64,000 nt of DNA from Serpula lacrymans var. lacrymans S7.9 (taxonomy: Eukaryota; Basidiomycota; Agaricomycetes; Boletales; Serpulaceae). Both the position numbers and the translations under genes were made by a program. The stretch spans positions 343,349 to 407,348 of the forward strand of contig NW_006763304.1 in NCBI RefSeq assembly GCF_000218685.1, in the 5' to 3' direction. How positions within the stretch are numbered: the stretch's first letter is position 1; each line of letters opens with the position of its first letter. The notes under the pieces were generated by a model. It saw only the letters and a list, made by a program, of their open reading frames with translations. It did no database searches and was not told the origin of the DNA. Positions 1-12,214 of the stretch are shown one piece after another.

Positions 1-382
1 ATGAAAACCGTAAGATCAGAAGGGGAGCAGATAACGTTGTAGGTCGATTAAACATCCACCACGGTGACATGGTGGGATGAACAAAGTAGAGGCAACCCAC
101 TATAAACCCGCTATAGAGAGACATGAAGGGCAGAAAGACGATCAACACCAGAGGATAGAAAAGTGATTTCGAAAAAGATTGCGGCATTTGTGCTTCATCC
201 TCGGTAATAAGCGACCCCCGGACACCTCTATGTATCCCACGCCACTGTGACGAGCATTGCAGCTATCTGTCACATAAGTAACAGCGTCACGTCGTTTCAA
301 TGAAGTAGTATACTTGAATATTCAAGTTATTCTCTGGTCCCATTCTGTATCTTCTCTTTATTCAAGTGTAGCAGCCAGCCCC
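1..382. other. Upstream region of MTR4, no gene seen
   Basis: No reading frame here resembles a protein and no RNA gene was recognised. It lies immediately 5' of the MTR4 start codon and presumably holds its promoter and 5' UTR. The real upstream neighbour is outside the window. Confidence 0.5.
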
Positions 383-3300
383 ATGGACTCAAACGACTTA
401 TTTGGATTCCTCGATGGAACAGAATTGGAGGACGCCGATATTGAAGACATCGCTTTGGAAAATGGTGCAGAGGCAACTTCTAAAAAGAAACGCAAGGCTA
501 GTTCACCTGCTGAGCGTCCCAGCGGAGATGACGAAGAGGAATATCTGAAGAATGGTGACCCTAGTTCATCGACAAGCAAGAAAACTAGGCTGGCTTCTCC
601 AGTTCCCGTGGTTGTGGATGAATTTGAAACGGAGGCGAAAAGAGAAGTAGCTGCAAGTGCTGGACTCACTGGCGGAGTCGAAGCAGGCTCGAGACTAGAG
701 CTTAGACATCAAGTAATCATAAAATATTGATCAATTTAAGTAGATAATTCTGACAAGTTGTTTAGGTTCGCCATCAAGTGGCTGTACCCCACAACTATCC
801 ATACACACCCATCTCGAAGCATGTCCCGCCTTCTAAACCTGCGAGGGAGTACAAATTTACTCTGGATCCCTTCCAGCAAGTTTCAGTACACGCAATCCAA
901 AGAAATGAGAGCGTGCTGGTATCGGCACATACTAGTGCAGGCAAAACAGTTGTAGCAGAATATGCCATAGCACAGTGTCTCCGGGATAAGCAGCGTGTAA
1001 TATACACAAGTCCTATCAAGGTACGTCTCCTTTTCCTATCTAGAGGTGAGGACTGATACATTGTTGACTTCTATAGGCACTGAGCAATCAAAAGTACCGC
1101 GAGATGCTTGCGGAGTTTGGCGATGTTGGTTTGATGACAGGGGATGTGACTATAAACCCTTCCGCGACATGTCTAGTCATGACAACAGAGGTGAGGATGA
1201 TTGACCAACTATTGTAGCTATAATCTGACCGAAAGTGGCTGATATACACAGATCTTGCGTTCTATGCTATACCGTGGTTCCGAGATAATGCGAGAAGTTG
1301 CTTGGGTAATATTCGACGAAATCCATTACATGAGAGACAAGGAGCGTGGCGTGGTTTGGGAAGAAACTATCATCCTGCTACCTCACAGCGTCCGCTACGT
1401 TTTTCTCTCTGCCACCATTCCCAATGCCATGCAGTTTGCAGAATGGATATGTAAATCACATGAACAGCCATGTCACGTTGTTTACACGGACTTCCGGCCT
1501 ACTCCACTACAGCACTATCTCTTCCCTGCTGGTGGCGAGGGTATATATCTGGTGGTGAATGAGAAAGGTGAATTTCGCGAGGATAACTTCAGCAAGGCGA
1601 TGGGAGTATTACAGGAAAGGATGGGCGAAGATCCAGCCGATCCTAGAAGTGGAAAAGGTCGAAAAGGAAAATCAAGGAAGGGAGGCGATAAAAAAGGTGC
1701 GCTGCAAATCCTTTTAACGAGTAGTTGGCTAGACTGTTTTCGTATCATTTAGGCCCGTCGGACATCTCAAAAATCATCAAAAGGATTATGCTTATGAACT
1801 ACAATCCTGTCATCGTATTCGCTTTCAGTAAACGCGAATGCGAGGCCCTTGCTCTCACTCTTTCCAAATATGAATTCAACACATCCGATGAACAAGATCT
1901 AGTCGCGAATATATTCGACAACGCTATCAACAATCTCGCTCCTGACGACAGACAACTACCCCAAATATCTAATCTCTTACCACTCTTAAAACGAGGTGTA
2001 GGGATCCATCATGGTGGCCTATTACCCATTCTAAAAGAAGTCATCGAGATTCTCTTCCAAGAAGGTCTTATCAAAGTTTTGTTTGCTACTGAGACATTCT
2101 CAATTGGTTTAAACATGCCTGCAAAAACCGTTGTTTTCACTGCTGCTCGCAAATTTGATGGTCGCGAGTTCCGTGACTTGTCGTCAGGCGAGTATATCCA
2201 GATGTCTGGCCGAGCTGGTCGTCGAGGTCTGGATGACCGTGGTGTTGTCATCATGATGTGCGACGAGAAGCTTGAGCCGACTTCTGCGAAAGAGATGGTC
2301 AAAGGCGAGGCCGACCGCTTGGATTCCGCTTTCCACCTTGGATACAATATGATTCTAAATTTAATGAAAGTGGAAGGTATAAGCCCTGAGTTCATGCTTG
2401 AACGCTGCTTTTTCCAGTTCCAGAGCAGTGCAGGTATACCCTTACTAGAGGACGGTACGTCACCAAATAATCAAATGGCAGGCTCACTAACACGAGCCAC
2501 CTTGTATGTTAGAACTAAAAACTGAAGAGAAGAACAAAGATGCAATTGCAGTTCCCGATGAAGCCCTTGTAGCGGTTTACTATAACTATCGCCAACAACT
2601 TGACCAAATGGCAACAGATTTCCGCGATGTTATAACGCATCCAATTTACAGTTTGCCATTCCTGCAACCTGGTCGCTTGGTAAAAGTAAAATATCAAAAG
2701 ATTGACTTTGGTTGGGGAGTCATCATAAATTACCAGAAACGCCTACCTCCCAAAGTGAGTGCAGGGTTCTGTAACGATCAAGTTCGTAGATGCTTATGAG
2801 CTGAGATAGAATAGGCCAATGCCTCAGCTCGAAGAGCTTCCTCCGCATGAACAATACGTTATAGATGTACTATTGAACTGTGCTGTTGGGTCAGCTCTCA
2901 GCAAAGACAATAATGTCACCGCAACTCCTGGAGGTATTCAACCATGTCCACATGGCCAAAAAGGTGTCCCTTTAGTAGTACCTGTGTTACTTTCAACCAT
3001 CGACGGCATATCCCACATCCGGCTCTTCTTACCAAAAGATCTACGGCAAGATCAGGCTAGAGAAACGATGTGGAAAAGTGTTCTAGAAGTACAGCGTAGG
3101 TTCCCAGATGGCATCGCCCTCCTTGATCCTATCAAGAATATGGGTATCAATGATGATAAATTCAAGGCGCTGGTGAAGGTGAGCTTTCTCATTATCAATT
3201 ACTGCGATGAGTTGCTCACAAAAAAAAAACAGAAAATCGAAGTAATGGAGCAAAAGATGTTTTCCAGCCCTTTGCATAAAGATCCCCGGTTACCGGACCT

Positions 3301-4096
3301 GTACACACTGTATTCCCAAAAACAAGAAGCACAAACAAAAATACGTGCGTTGAAGAAACGTATACAAACTACACACGACATTCTTCAGCTCGAGGAGCTC
3401 AAATGCCGAAAGCGTGTTCTCCGACGTCTTGGGTTCACGAACGCATCGGACATTGTTGACATGAAGGGAAGAGTAGCATGCGAAATCAGCACCGGTGACG
3501 AGTTGCTGCTTACGGAGCTCATATTCAACGGCGTCTTCAATACTCTATCACCGGAACAAAGTGCTGGTCTCTTGAGTTGCTTCGTGTTCACAGAAAAGGC
3601 ATGTCTGATTATCAGTATAGTGTATCATACAATCTAATAACGATTTTACAGAGCGAACAAGTTACAAAGCTTACTGAGGAGCTGGCATCACCATTGCGGG
3701 TTATGCAAGAAATTGCCAGACGCATTGCCAAGGTCTCCCAGGAATCGAAGTTGCCCCTAGTTGAAGATGAATACGTCCAGTCGTTCAAGGTGGAACTAAT
3801 GGATGCTGTAGTACAATGGTGTCGCGGAGCATCATTTTCAGATATATGCAGGGTGAGATATCGCTGGTCCATACGATTTCCAGCATCATCACTGATATTG
3901 CTACCCTATATAGTTGACGGATCAATTCGAGGGGAATTTGATTCGAGTCTTTCGCAGATTAGGAGAGCTGCTTCGCCAAATGACTCAAGCCGCCAAGGTC
4001 ATAGGAAACTCAGAATTGCAGACGAAACTAAAAAAAGCCTCTGAGATGCTAGAACGTCCAAACTCTGTCATCTTCTGTTCTTCGTTATATCTGTAG
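383..4096 (+). CDS. MTR4: ATP-dependent RNA helicase MTR4/DOB1 (exosome cofactor)
   Basis: Nuclear DExH-box 3'-5' RNA helicase that feeds rRNA precursors and aberrant RNAs to the exosome, also as part of TRAMP. The gene has about ten exons giving roughly 1,070 aa, the usual family length. The N-terminus is acidic. It is followed by the family sequence HQVAVP, the Walker A region AHTSAGKT (near 925), the DEIH box (near 1316), SATIP (motif III), and the helicase C domain with [12 protein letters not shown] (near 2200). The KOW/arch insert follows, and then a C-terminal DSHCT domain (exons from about 3650). The start at 383 gives MDSNDLFGF; an upstream in-frame ORF extension has no family similarity. 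The first intron (about 710-765) joins Q to VRHQV. All exons keep frame, including the acceptor near 2810 that gives [11 protein letters not shown] see no lesion. The V-ATPase E gene follows about 300 bp downstream on the same strand. Confidence 0.95.
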
Positions 4097-4395
4097 AACA
4101 TGTTCTACTTTATTCTCTTGATGAGCGATTTATCCGATGCACCATCTCTCAGTAAACGAACTCCTACCTTAGTATTTCTTTTCATGAATTAGGTATCAGC
4201 TATAGTGCCAAAACATTACTTGCTCCTCTAAGATCCTGGCTCTTGGGGTACCAAGCTCGCTAACTTATCTAAGCATAGCACAAGTGTCTGGGGTCCAGTG
4301 GTATCATCCCATTCGAGTACTCCTCGGGCCAGCTTACGGACTGAACAACTCGACTGAAGTTCGTACATTAAACATTTGTCCCATTTGCAGTCATT

Positions 4396-5388
4396 ATGTC
4401 TCGCCCGATGAACGACGATGAGGTCCTGGCCGAGCTGAATAAGATGGTACGCTCTTAACACTCCCGATCTAGTCATCACAGCTACCGCTTCAGTGCACTG
4501 GACACAGAATGCTGAAAGGGCTGCAATTTCCAGGTCGCTTTCATAAGGCAGGAGGCGATGGAGAAAGCTCGAGAAATACGGGTGAAAGCCGATGAAGAAT
4601 TTGCTATCGAGAAGGTGAATCATGGCATGCAGCAACATTTCATACGCATCTAACGCTTGTCTCATCAGGCCAAGCTAGTTAAGCAAGAACAACAAGCTAT
4701 TGATGCGCAGTTCGAGAAAAAGCAAAAGGGCTCAGAAATTGCTCAGAAAATGTACGTATTCTGCGTTTTCAGCGCAAGAATCTCAACGCACTGACTGTAC
4801 GTTGCAGTACTCAATCGAACTTGACCAACAAATCGCGTCTGCAAGTTTTACACTGTCGCGAAGAACAGTTGCAAGACTTATTTTTGGCTGCGCGTTCAGA
4901 AATCCTCACGTTTGCGGAAGACGAGGGCAGATACACACAGTTTCTGGAGGGAGTGATTGTACAGGGTTACCTCCAACTGTTGGAGCCTAATGTTACATTG
5001 CACGCTCGTGAACGTGATGCTGACGTAGTAGCGCGCGCAGCGGAATCAGCGAGCCAGGTGTACAATGAACTCAGTGGCAGAACAGTGAAATTCGAAGTGG
5101 AGACTACTTTGAGTAAAGAATGGTGCGTTGTAGCGCCTAGACCTCCAGTTTTGAAAACTGATAGTAGTTTTGTGTTTTGTAGTGCTGGGGGTATCAAGCT
5201 CACGAGCGGCACACGACGAATCAATATTGATAACACTCTGGATGAACGCCTTAGGTTGCTAGAAGACAGGGTGTGTTTCGCCTGTTGGTTATGACACGGG
5301 AGAGATGTGCTGATTGATCTAACAGATGTTGCCTGAAATTCGCAAGGATCTCTTTGGTCCCAACGAGAACCGGAAATTCTACACATGA
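4396..5388 (+). CDS. VMA4: V-type proton ATPase subunit E
   Basis: Peripheral-stalk subunit of the vacuolar V1 sector, which holds the catalytic head against rotation during proton pumping. The start gives MSRPMNDDEVLAELNKM. Short exons follow, encoding the charged N-terminal helix (AFIRQEAMEKAREI, then KLVKQEQQAIDAQFEKK), a pattern diagnostic of the family. The C-terminal globular half includes GGIKLTSGTRRINIDNTL near 5190-5240. The last exon ends MLPEIRKDLFGPNENRKFYT. Total length is about 230 aa in six or so exons, matching yeast Vma4. The gene looks intact and constitutively expressed. Its neighbours, MTR4 upstream and tRNA-Gly downstream, are unrelated. Confidence 0.93.
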
Positions 5389-5596
5389 AAGCAGAAGTGG
5401 CTGGTTTTATTGTGCCTGCACTACATACCATTCCTCGTCGACGGCGGAGAAGCCTTAATGAGATAACATTTTTACACTGTTACTAATACAGAAGTCGAGA
5501 ACCGTGTTGTTATTGTGTGAGCGCGAATATATCCAGATGGTATCAATATCGCTCTAGTTGGACAAAAAAAAAGTCAAGCAAAAAATAAACACCAAT

Positions 5597-5666
5597 GCAT
5601 TAAGAGGGAATCGAACCCTCGGCGGGTCGATGGCAACGACCCAGGTTACCACTACCCCATTAATGC
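5597..5666 (-). tRNA. tRNA-Gly (anticodon GCC)
   Basis: Read on the minus strand, this 70-nt sequence folds as a full cloverleaf. The acceptor is GCATTAA/TTAATGC, the D stem GGGT/ACCT, and the anticodon stem GGTCG/CGACC with loop TTGCCAT (GCC at positions 34-36). The T stem is GAGGG/CCCTC with TTCGATT. It has no intron. A run of six T on the minus strand about a dozen bases after the 3' end serves as a Pol III terminator. A near-identical copy lies at 38,675-38,744. Confidence 0.95.
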
Positions 5667-5898
5667 GTTGATATCGCCTTCCTTTATGTAATATTCTGCG
5701 ACAGTGAATGCTTTTGGTTTAAAAGTCGCAAGATCCAGACTTCAAGTTGTCGCGGTCTTCCTCCTAAACGCCCAGAGGAGACTACCTACACTGTTGTACA
5801 AGTAAAAGCTGTACCTAATCCGTGGTGCTCGAGTCCTTGAGGAGTGGCGAAGCGATAATAAACAGTCTAAACTCAGAAGGTCTATACTGTATCTTGGT

Positions 5899-8800
5899 CT
5901 ACATAGCACATTGTACCCATGATGTGCCATGCGCGAAGGTGGTAAAATCCAATCTTGTCATCTCATCTTGTGCAACAAACAAGGTCCCTGGCCAATGAAG
6001 CCCTTCGCGAAATTCTGGAGGAATCCACAGTATCAACTCTCCATCTGTTCCAGTGATCCATCCGTCATCATCATCACCCCATTTGAAGCCGAGGGGATCA
6101 CTACTGCTCCTATGTAAAATTTCATCGCGAGTTTCATCTTCTACATTCCACACACGAACTCTTTTGTCATAGGATCCGGACACGATGCGTTTGCCGTCAG
6201 GTGAAAACGAGACAGACATAACCCACGAAGTGTGTCCATGCAATGGTTCAGATGCACCGGTTTTCGTATCCCAAATTCGGATGTTCGCATCATATGACCC
6301 TGACACGATGGATTTTCCGTAGGGGAGAACGCGACCGACGTGATCCAGTTGGTGTGCCCACATAACGGTCCAGAAATTTGTTTTCCATTATGTGAATCCC
6401 ACACCCGAATCGTTGCGTCCCCAGAACCTGACGCGACATAATTGCCATCAGGGGAAAACGCAATTGACATAACCCACGATTTATGCCCTAGAAAGCGGGC
6501 AAGATTCTGACCCGTGACATTCCAGATACAGATAGTTGTGTCGTAAGATCCCGACGCAATGCGCTCACCGTCAGGTGAAAAAGCAACAGAAGTAACCCAG
6601 TTAGTGTGACCCCTGAATGGTCTAGAGAAAAGGCGGCCAGATTCGGTGTCTCTAACACAGACTGTTGTGTCATGGGATCCCGATACAAGTTGTTTTCCAA
6701 ATACAACAGATGTAATGGAGCCAGTATGACATTCTAGCATCGTGGAAACAAGGGTCCCTGTTTCCGCGTTGTGAATTTGAATAGATGCACTATTAAGTCC
6801 TGCAGCAATGTACTGGCCATCAGGTGAAAAGGCGATGGAAACGACCCAATCAGTTTGCTCAGCCGATCCGAGTATACACTGTTTTCCCGTCTCTGCATCA
6901 TAGATGCGGATTGTTGCATCATCAGACCCAGATGCGATACGCGTCCCGTCTGGCGAGAAGGCGACGTACGAAACAGGTCCAGTGTGGCCTTCAAATAGCC
7001 TAGAAGCAAGAACGCCCATCTCTGCATCCCAAAATCGAATTGTTCTATCACGAGACCCTGATAAAACACGCTTACCATCAGGGGAAAAGGATACGGATGT
7101 TAAACTTCGAGAGTGCCCTTCTAAAGGCCCAGAAACTAGGTTGCCGGACTTCATGTCCCAAATGCAGACCGTTTTGTCCTGAGATCCCAAAACAATGCGC
7201 TCCCCGTCTGGTGAGAAGGCAATCGAGTTGACCCAACCACTATGGGCCCTAATTGGCTCAGATATGAGAACGCCGGTCTCCACTTCCCAGATGTAAATCA
7301 TCGCGTTCTCCGATCCGGCTGCGATATACCGGTTATCAGGGGAGTAGGATATAGACAATACACTCTTCATTTTGAACCCACGCAGCCTACAAAGAGGAAG
7401 GCCTGTCTCCACTTCCCATATATATATACTTGAATCTTCAGACCCGGATGCAATGCATTTCCCGTCGGGCGAGAAAGTGGTTGACATGACCCAATCATCG
7501 TGTCCTTTAAAAGGACCAGCGGTAAGATCGCCGGTATCGACATCCCAGACGCATAAAGTTTTGTCATCAGAAGCAGTTGCAAGGTGTTTTCCATCAGGTG
7601 AGAAAGACACTGATCGGATCCAATCGGAGTGTCCTCGAAGCGGCTCTGAAGTAAGATTGCCAGTCTCCGCGTCCCAAATGCAAACCGTCTTATCGTAAGA
7701 TCCAGACGCAATACGCTTGCTGTCGGGAGAAAAGGTAACTGATTTAATCCAATGTGAATGCCCTTGAAGTGGGCCAAGAACTAAGTCGCCTGTCTCTGCA
7801 TCCCAGACTCGAACTGTCGAGTCCATAGCTCCAGATGTGATAAATTTGCCATCAGGTGAGGAGCTAACGTCCGAGATAGAGTCCGTGTGTCCCTCTGCTA
7901 CGTATAGCAGAGCGGGCCAGTGTAATGGTTTACTGGTTTGAACAGGGATGATCTGCTTGCATCGGTGCTTGTATTGCCTCGACACTTTTGACTCAGGCGG
8001 CGCAAAGGCCAGTGTCGACAGGTATATATGGGAAGCACTGCGTGTTATAGGAACTTTAAAGGTAGTTGCGAACCTTGAGGCATCAGTAGCTAAATCCGCC
8101 AGATCACGGCATACATCCTGTTATCCTATCAATGGTTGCGTTCGATGTGTAGATAAAAAGACTTACTTTGCTCCACCTGGCTATCTTGAGTAGAGAAGGA
8201 GAAACGAGAGGAACACAGCCGAGCAAGCTTATCACTTCTAGCCAGTACAAAAGCTTCGTATCCACCACGTTTTTCACCAAGCTAAGTAATTTGTCGTTTG
8301 GACACGTTGCATGAACATGATCAGCCCAAAATTTGCACGCATAACCCAGAGGTGGTGATATGTTTTCCTTCAGGCGTTCCGCTAGATCATGAATACCTTC
8401 ATTGCTTAAGTGCGACGTTTCTAAATTGCAAATATTGAACTTGAGATCCTGCATAGACTGGAGGCATATGTAAGCAAGGGTTTCATGGGCAATGGTAGGA
8501 TTTATTGCCCAAGGGTGACCACCACACCGCTTTGCACTGATCAGATAGTCAGCAAAGGATGCACGCAACATCCTCACTGGCTGCCCGGGTCTCCACAGGA
8601 AGAGACATTTCAAGCGGCACAAAATATGTTTGCACAATCTCCCCCCCCCTGTAAACCTATTACCTAGTCAATCATTACGTCCGTCATTGGGATTCTGCCA
8701 ACCAGGATAGCACCCATAATTGCATGAAAATCTGCCAAGAAGTGTTCGCTATCCCATTTCCCAGAGGTATCGAGGGCTGTCGAGTACAAAGCATCCAACG

Positions 8801-11133
8801 CGACTTCTGCTCGCTCATGAGAGCGAGCTTGTAGCAAAATTTCGAGCTGTTCATCAGGATTGTGACCCTCCAATATGAAATTCGCTGCAACTGATGTCCA
8901 GATGAACAATCCCGCCGAACGCATCGCTAGTTCCTCCATTTTTTTCATTTCCTGGCCAGTCCGGGGCCAGATCGAACATTCTGTGGCGTTCGCGTACATG
9001 CACCATTTTATTATGGAGGTATAATCGTATGTCAGTTGCGTTCGAAGGTGTCGTGATGTCCAATTCCCTTGTCAGTACATTTTGTTGTCCACATAATGCG
9101 GCCTCGATATCAGACTCGGCCCGACTGGTTACGAACATACGAAATGCGGCAGGAAACTTGCTAAACTCTCTAAATAGCAACGGTAAAAGATCCTGTCGTG
9201 ACCTCGAATCACCGCACTCGTCCAACGCATCGATGACAATCACGATTGGGCCTTCTGCGGACATATCTGCGATAGATTGAAGTGGTTCCAGTAATAGTGC
9301 CTCGAATTGCCGACGCAGCGGGGCTTCAGATATTCTACTGTCTGATTCGATGACTGCAGACATAGCAGACCGAATGGACTTGTGGAACGAGGCAAGTTGA
9401 TACGCCAGAGTGCGTATGACAGCTGCTGGATCACTGTGAGTAGGATCATTTTTGTCAAAAAAGATAAAGGCCCCAAGTCGACGCAATCCACGAAATTACT
9501 CTGCAATGGTAGCTGAAATCGTGCTCTTTCCCGCTCCAGCGAGACCATGCATCCACAAGATTTTCTGATCGTCCGAAGGTGTGATAAGCCATTCTGTAAT
9601 AAAGGCAAGGTCGTCCTGACGAGTTCCAGAAAGGCATTCAGATCGTGAGGAAGCGTCCATCCGGACAGATCTAAGGTGATTTAAGCTGTCCCTTTCGACT
9701 ATGAAAAAGCTAGTTTCAGTGATTCAATTCCCAGAGGTGAGTATACATCTCCGCACTTAATGTTTCCACGCTTTCGAGCGTTTGTGCAAATACGAAAGCT
9801 GTTTGCAGAATACTACCCGAATCGAGAGACAGTTTGAGTAGGGTAAATACATTTGAAAATTCCGTTATTTTTTTACTGTAGTCAGAAAATGTCTGCCTAG
9901 CTAGTCGACCTGGGAGTGTAGTTGCAACCTTTCGCATTCCAGCACAGAGTTGTATTACTCACCTCCAAACCCGTGGCCCGTATATTCACGAATAAAAATT
10001 GTAGACTCAACTGTCTGCAATAGTATCTTGTCGATTGTATTTCTGAGTAGCTCAACCTTACTTGGCAATGCTTTGACAATACCAACAAAGGAGTACGCGT
10101 CCTCCATAATAGAGATAAGAGCAAAAAGTTGTTCGTCTCTGTCCTTTTGATCTCTAATAACCTAGGGAGTTTGATTTTCGTTCAGTTCAAGGCATTCAAG
10201 GCGTGGAAGAAAAACCTACATGATAAACTGAGCTGATCACTTTCCAAGCAAGGGTGGCGTAAGGGTGGACCTGTATGAGAGATCAGCGTGATTGAAATTC
10301 ATCTAAGATATGTCTCGATTGGATATACCTTAGACAACTCATCTAATATTCGTATATAGGACTCTAATTTTGAGGCAATATTGCCAAGGATATTGATCAG
10401 AGCATCTTGCGTTGCGCTTGTTTCACTTCCAGTAAAAGTATCCGAGGTACTCAGGATATCGAGAACAGAAGTCTCTGATAACCCGGCACGCAGGACATCG
10501 TGCTGTGAGTTATCCACGGCTGAGTCAACGGCTTTGAGCAGTAGCGTGATGGAACCTGGACTGGAATTACTAGATTTATTATTTGGAGCTAGTAGATCTA
10601 GCTTGACAGCTGGCATGCAACCTTTAAGCCACGCGTCGGATAAATAGGGCCGAACAATGTAAACACTGACCAGCATCACGGTTGCACAGTGCGAGGAGCT
10701 CATTCAAACGTATCTCAATACGGCCTTTGCAAGAATCTTCTTTTAAAAAGAAAGACTTTTGTTTGAGATACAAAACAAGAAGCGAATCGGGGGTGGTTGC
10801 GGACCTTAAGTAATGGTGAGAGATCTCCATCTGTATCCACGCGTTAGCTTACAATGGCAGGTCTTCATTCCACACCGGTGCCAACTTTCTTTTTGCTACA
10901 GTAGTGCGCTGAGTAATCCCTTCCAGGTTCACTTCGACGTACAAATCCAGAGCTTCCTTGTATAAACGCCTCGCCTTTCGATGGAGGCCATTTGCTTCGT
11001 GAACTTTAGGGAATTTCCTACACGTGAGAGGCGCAATTTCAAGACGTCCAATGATGGGGCACTTACTATATAACGAATAACTATGCCGCATAGTCCGCTG
11101 ATGTATCCAAATGCCCTTCGTGCGCGTCCACAA
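5899..11133 (-). pseudogene. Decayed C2-NACHT-WD40 (NWD, NLR-like) gene
   Basis: Intact members are fungal NLR-like STAND ATPases linked to non-self recognition. In minus-strand order, the first exon carries a C2-like segment ending KRKLAPVWNEDLPL (near 10,850). Next come the helical N-terminal domain exons (10,700-9,700), including VHPYATLAWKVIS and IFIREYTGHGFG. The NACHT domain has P-loop GLAGAGKST (near 9,535) and Walker B VIVIDALDECGD (near 9,230). Then come a winged-helix-like region and 14 WD40 repeats (7,890-6,120), enough for two seven-blade propellers. Lesions relative to the family pattern are TAA at 9,496-9,498, an extra A in an A7 run at 8,939-8,945, TAG at 8,664-8,666, one G short in a G9 run at 8,641-8,649, and a 1-base loss at 6,319-6,321. 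Introns remain recognisable, for example near 8,113-8,165. The two homopolymer changes could be sequencing errors; the two stops and the 6,320 deletion are less easily dismissed. The 5' limit is uncertain. Confidence 0.85.
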
Positions 11134-12214
11134 TCTCTAGGGCGTCGTTGCGTTCACACAAGAAGTGAAATAAACGCTGAGCTTGATGTTCGACGCGATG
11201 ATCCAACAGGTACTGATTCTGATGGCGTTCCCACATCTGTCGATCTTAAATAGGAGATATAAGCGCCTGGTTTATTTCAACCGATTACACTTACTTACGC
11301 TACTCTGGCTGCAGAAACCCTAAACAATACGTAGGTATACCTGATTCTCTAAGGAAAGCACGTACCATGTAAACCTCATACCGCTACCTCTTATCGACGT
11401 CCCGCCTCTTTTCTGCATCTCATTCTAAGACGACTGGCATGCGAACCGATCTGCATACTAAAACGATTCCGGTTCGCAAAAAAGTAGCGTGTAAAGGACA
11501 ATGAAGACAGTTATCAGGGGAAGTAGAACTTACATGGTCAGGATGAAGAAAGTCCAAAGAAGCAAGTAGTGCATGAGCCCAGATACCGTAGAACAACCCA
11601 GAATGAGCTCCCTACGCACGAACTTCACATTCGTCTATTTCTATAAACTTGCTGTGCTCTCAGGTAGAACCCATGAGAATTCGCTGGCAATTTAAACAGC
11701 AGTGTACGTGCGGTATCGGACGCCCATATTCTGGCTCCATTGCGGTGATTAAAGTAAGTCCAGCCTTGCATCTTCATCAGCATCTGTTGGTTGGTTCTGG
11801 TCTAAAAAGCTTCCCTCAGAGGTTTGTCCGTGGTCGAGTGGTGCTTGAATGCGTTCCATATGGTTTTTCATCAAAAGACGCGTAGCACGTGATGCGTGAC
11901 TTTCGTGACGGTCCGACCTTTTCTGTGCGAGTACATGCCCAGTCTCATGGACGCGCCGCCCTCTCTATTTCGGTACGCCTTTGCTCTATAACCACGACAA
12001 GTCGCTCTCAGACTCCCCTCTGACCACGTCCTCAGGGAAAACGACATCTTCTTGACCATATTCAGGTCATCACCTGCGCGGAAGCCCTTGCATTTGGGGT
12101 TCACAGTTTGTCATGTGTACTATTACCCTTCAACTTACCTGAAGATACCCCCGGTTAGAAAACAATAACAGCAACCCTAGGTTCTCCGTTGCACCTTAAA
12201 AGCCTCGCTTGAAT
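11134..12214. other. Intergenic, no gene recognised
   Basis: This lies between the start region of the NACHT-WD40 gene (-) and the GH95 gene (+), so it is probably a divergent promoter region. The longest open frame (11,649-11,885) has no recognisable composition or partner exon. An undetected first exon of the NWD gene could sit near 11,100-11,400. Confidence 0.4.

Noticed and set aside
8641..8666. A 15-nt intron explaining the TAG and G9 disruption in the NWD gene
   Set aside because: Too short for any known spliceosomal intron in this genome; a stop plus frameshift is simpler.
11649..11885. 78-codon open frame as a gene
   Set aside because: No motif, no partner exon, and it sits in a promoter-like gap.
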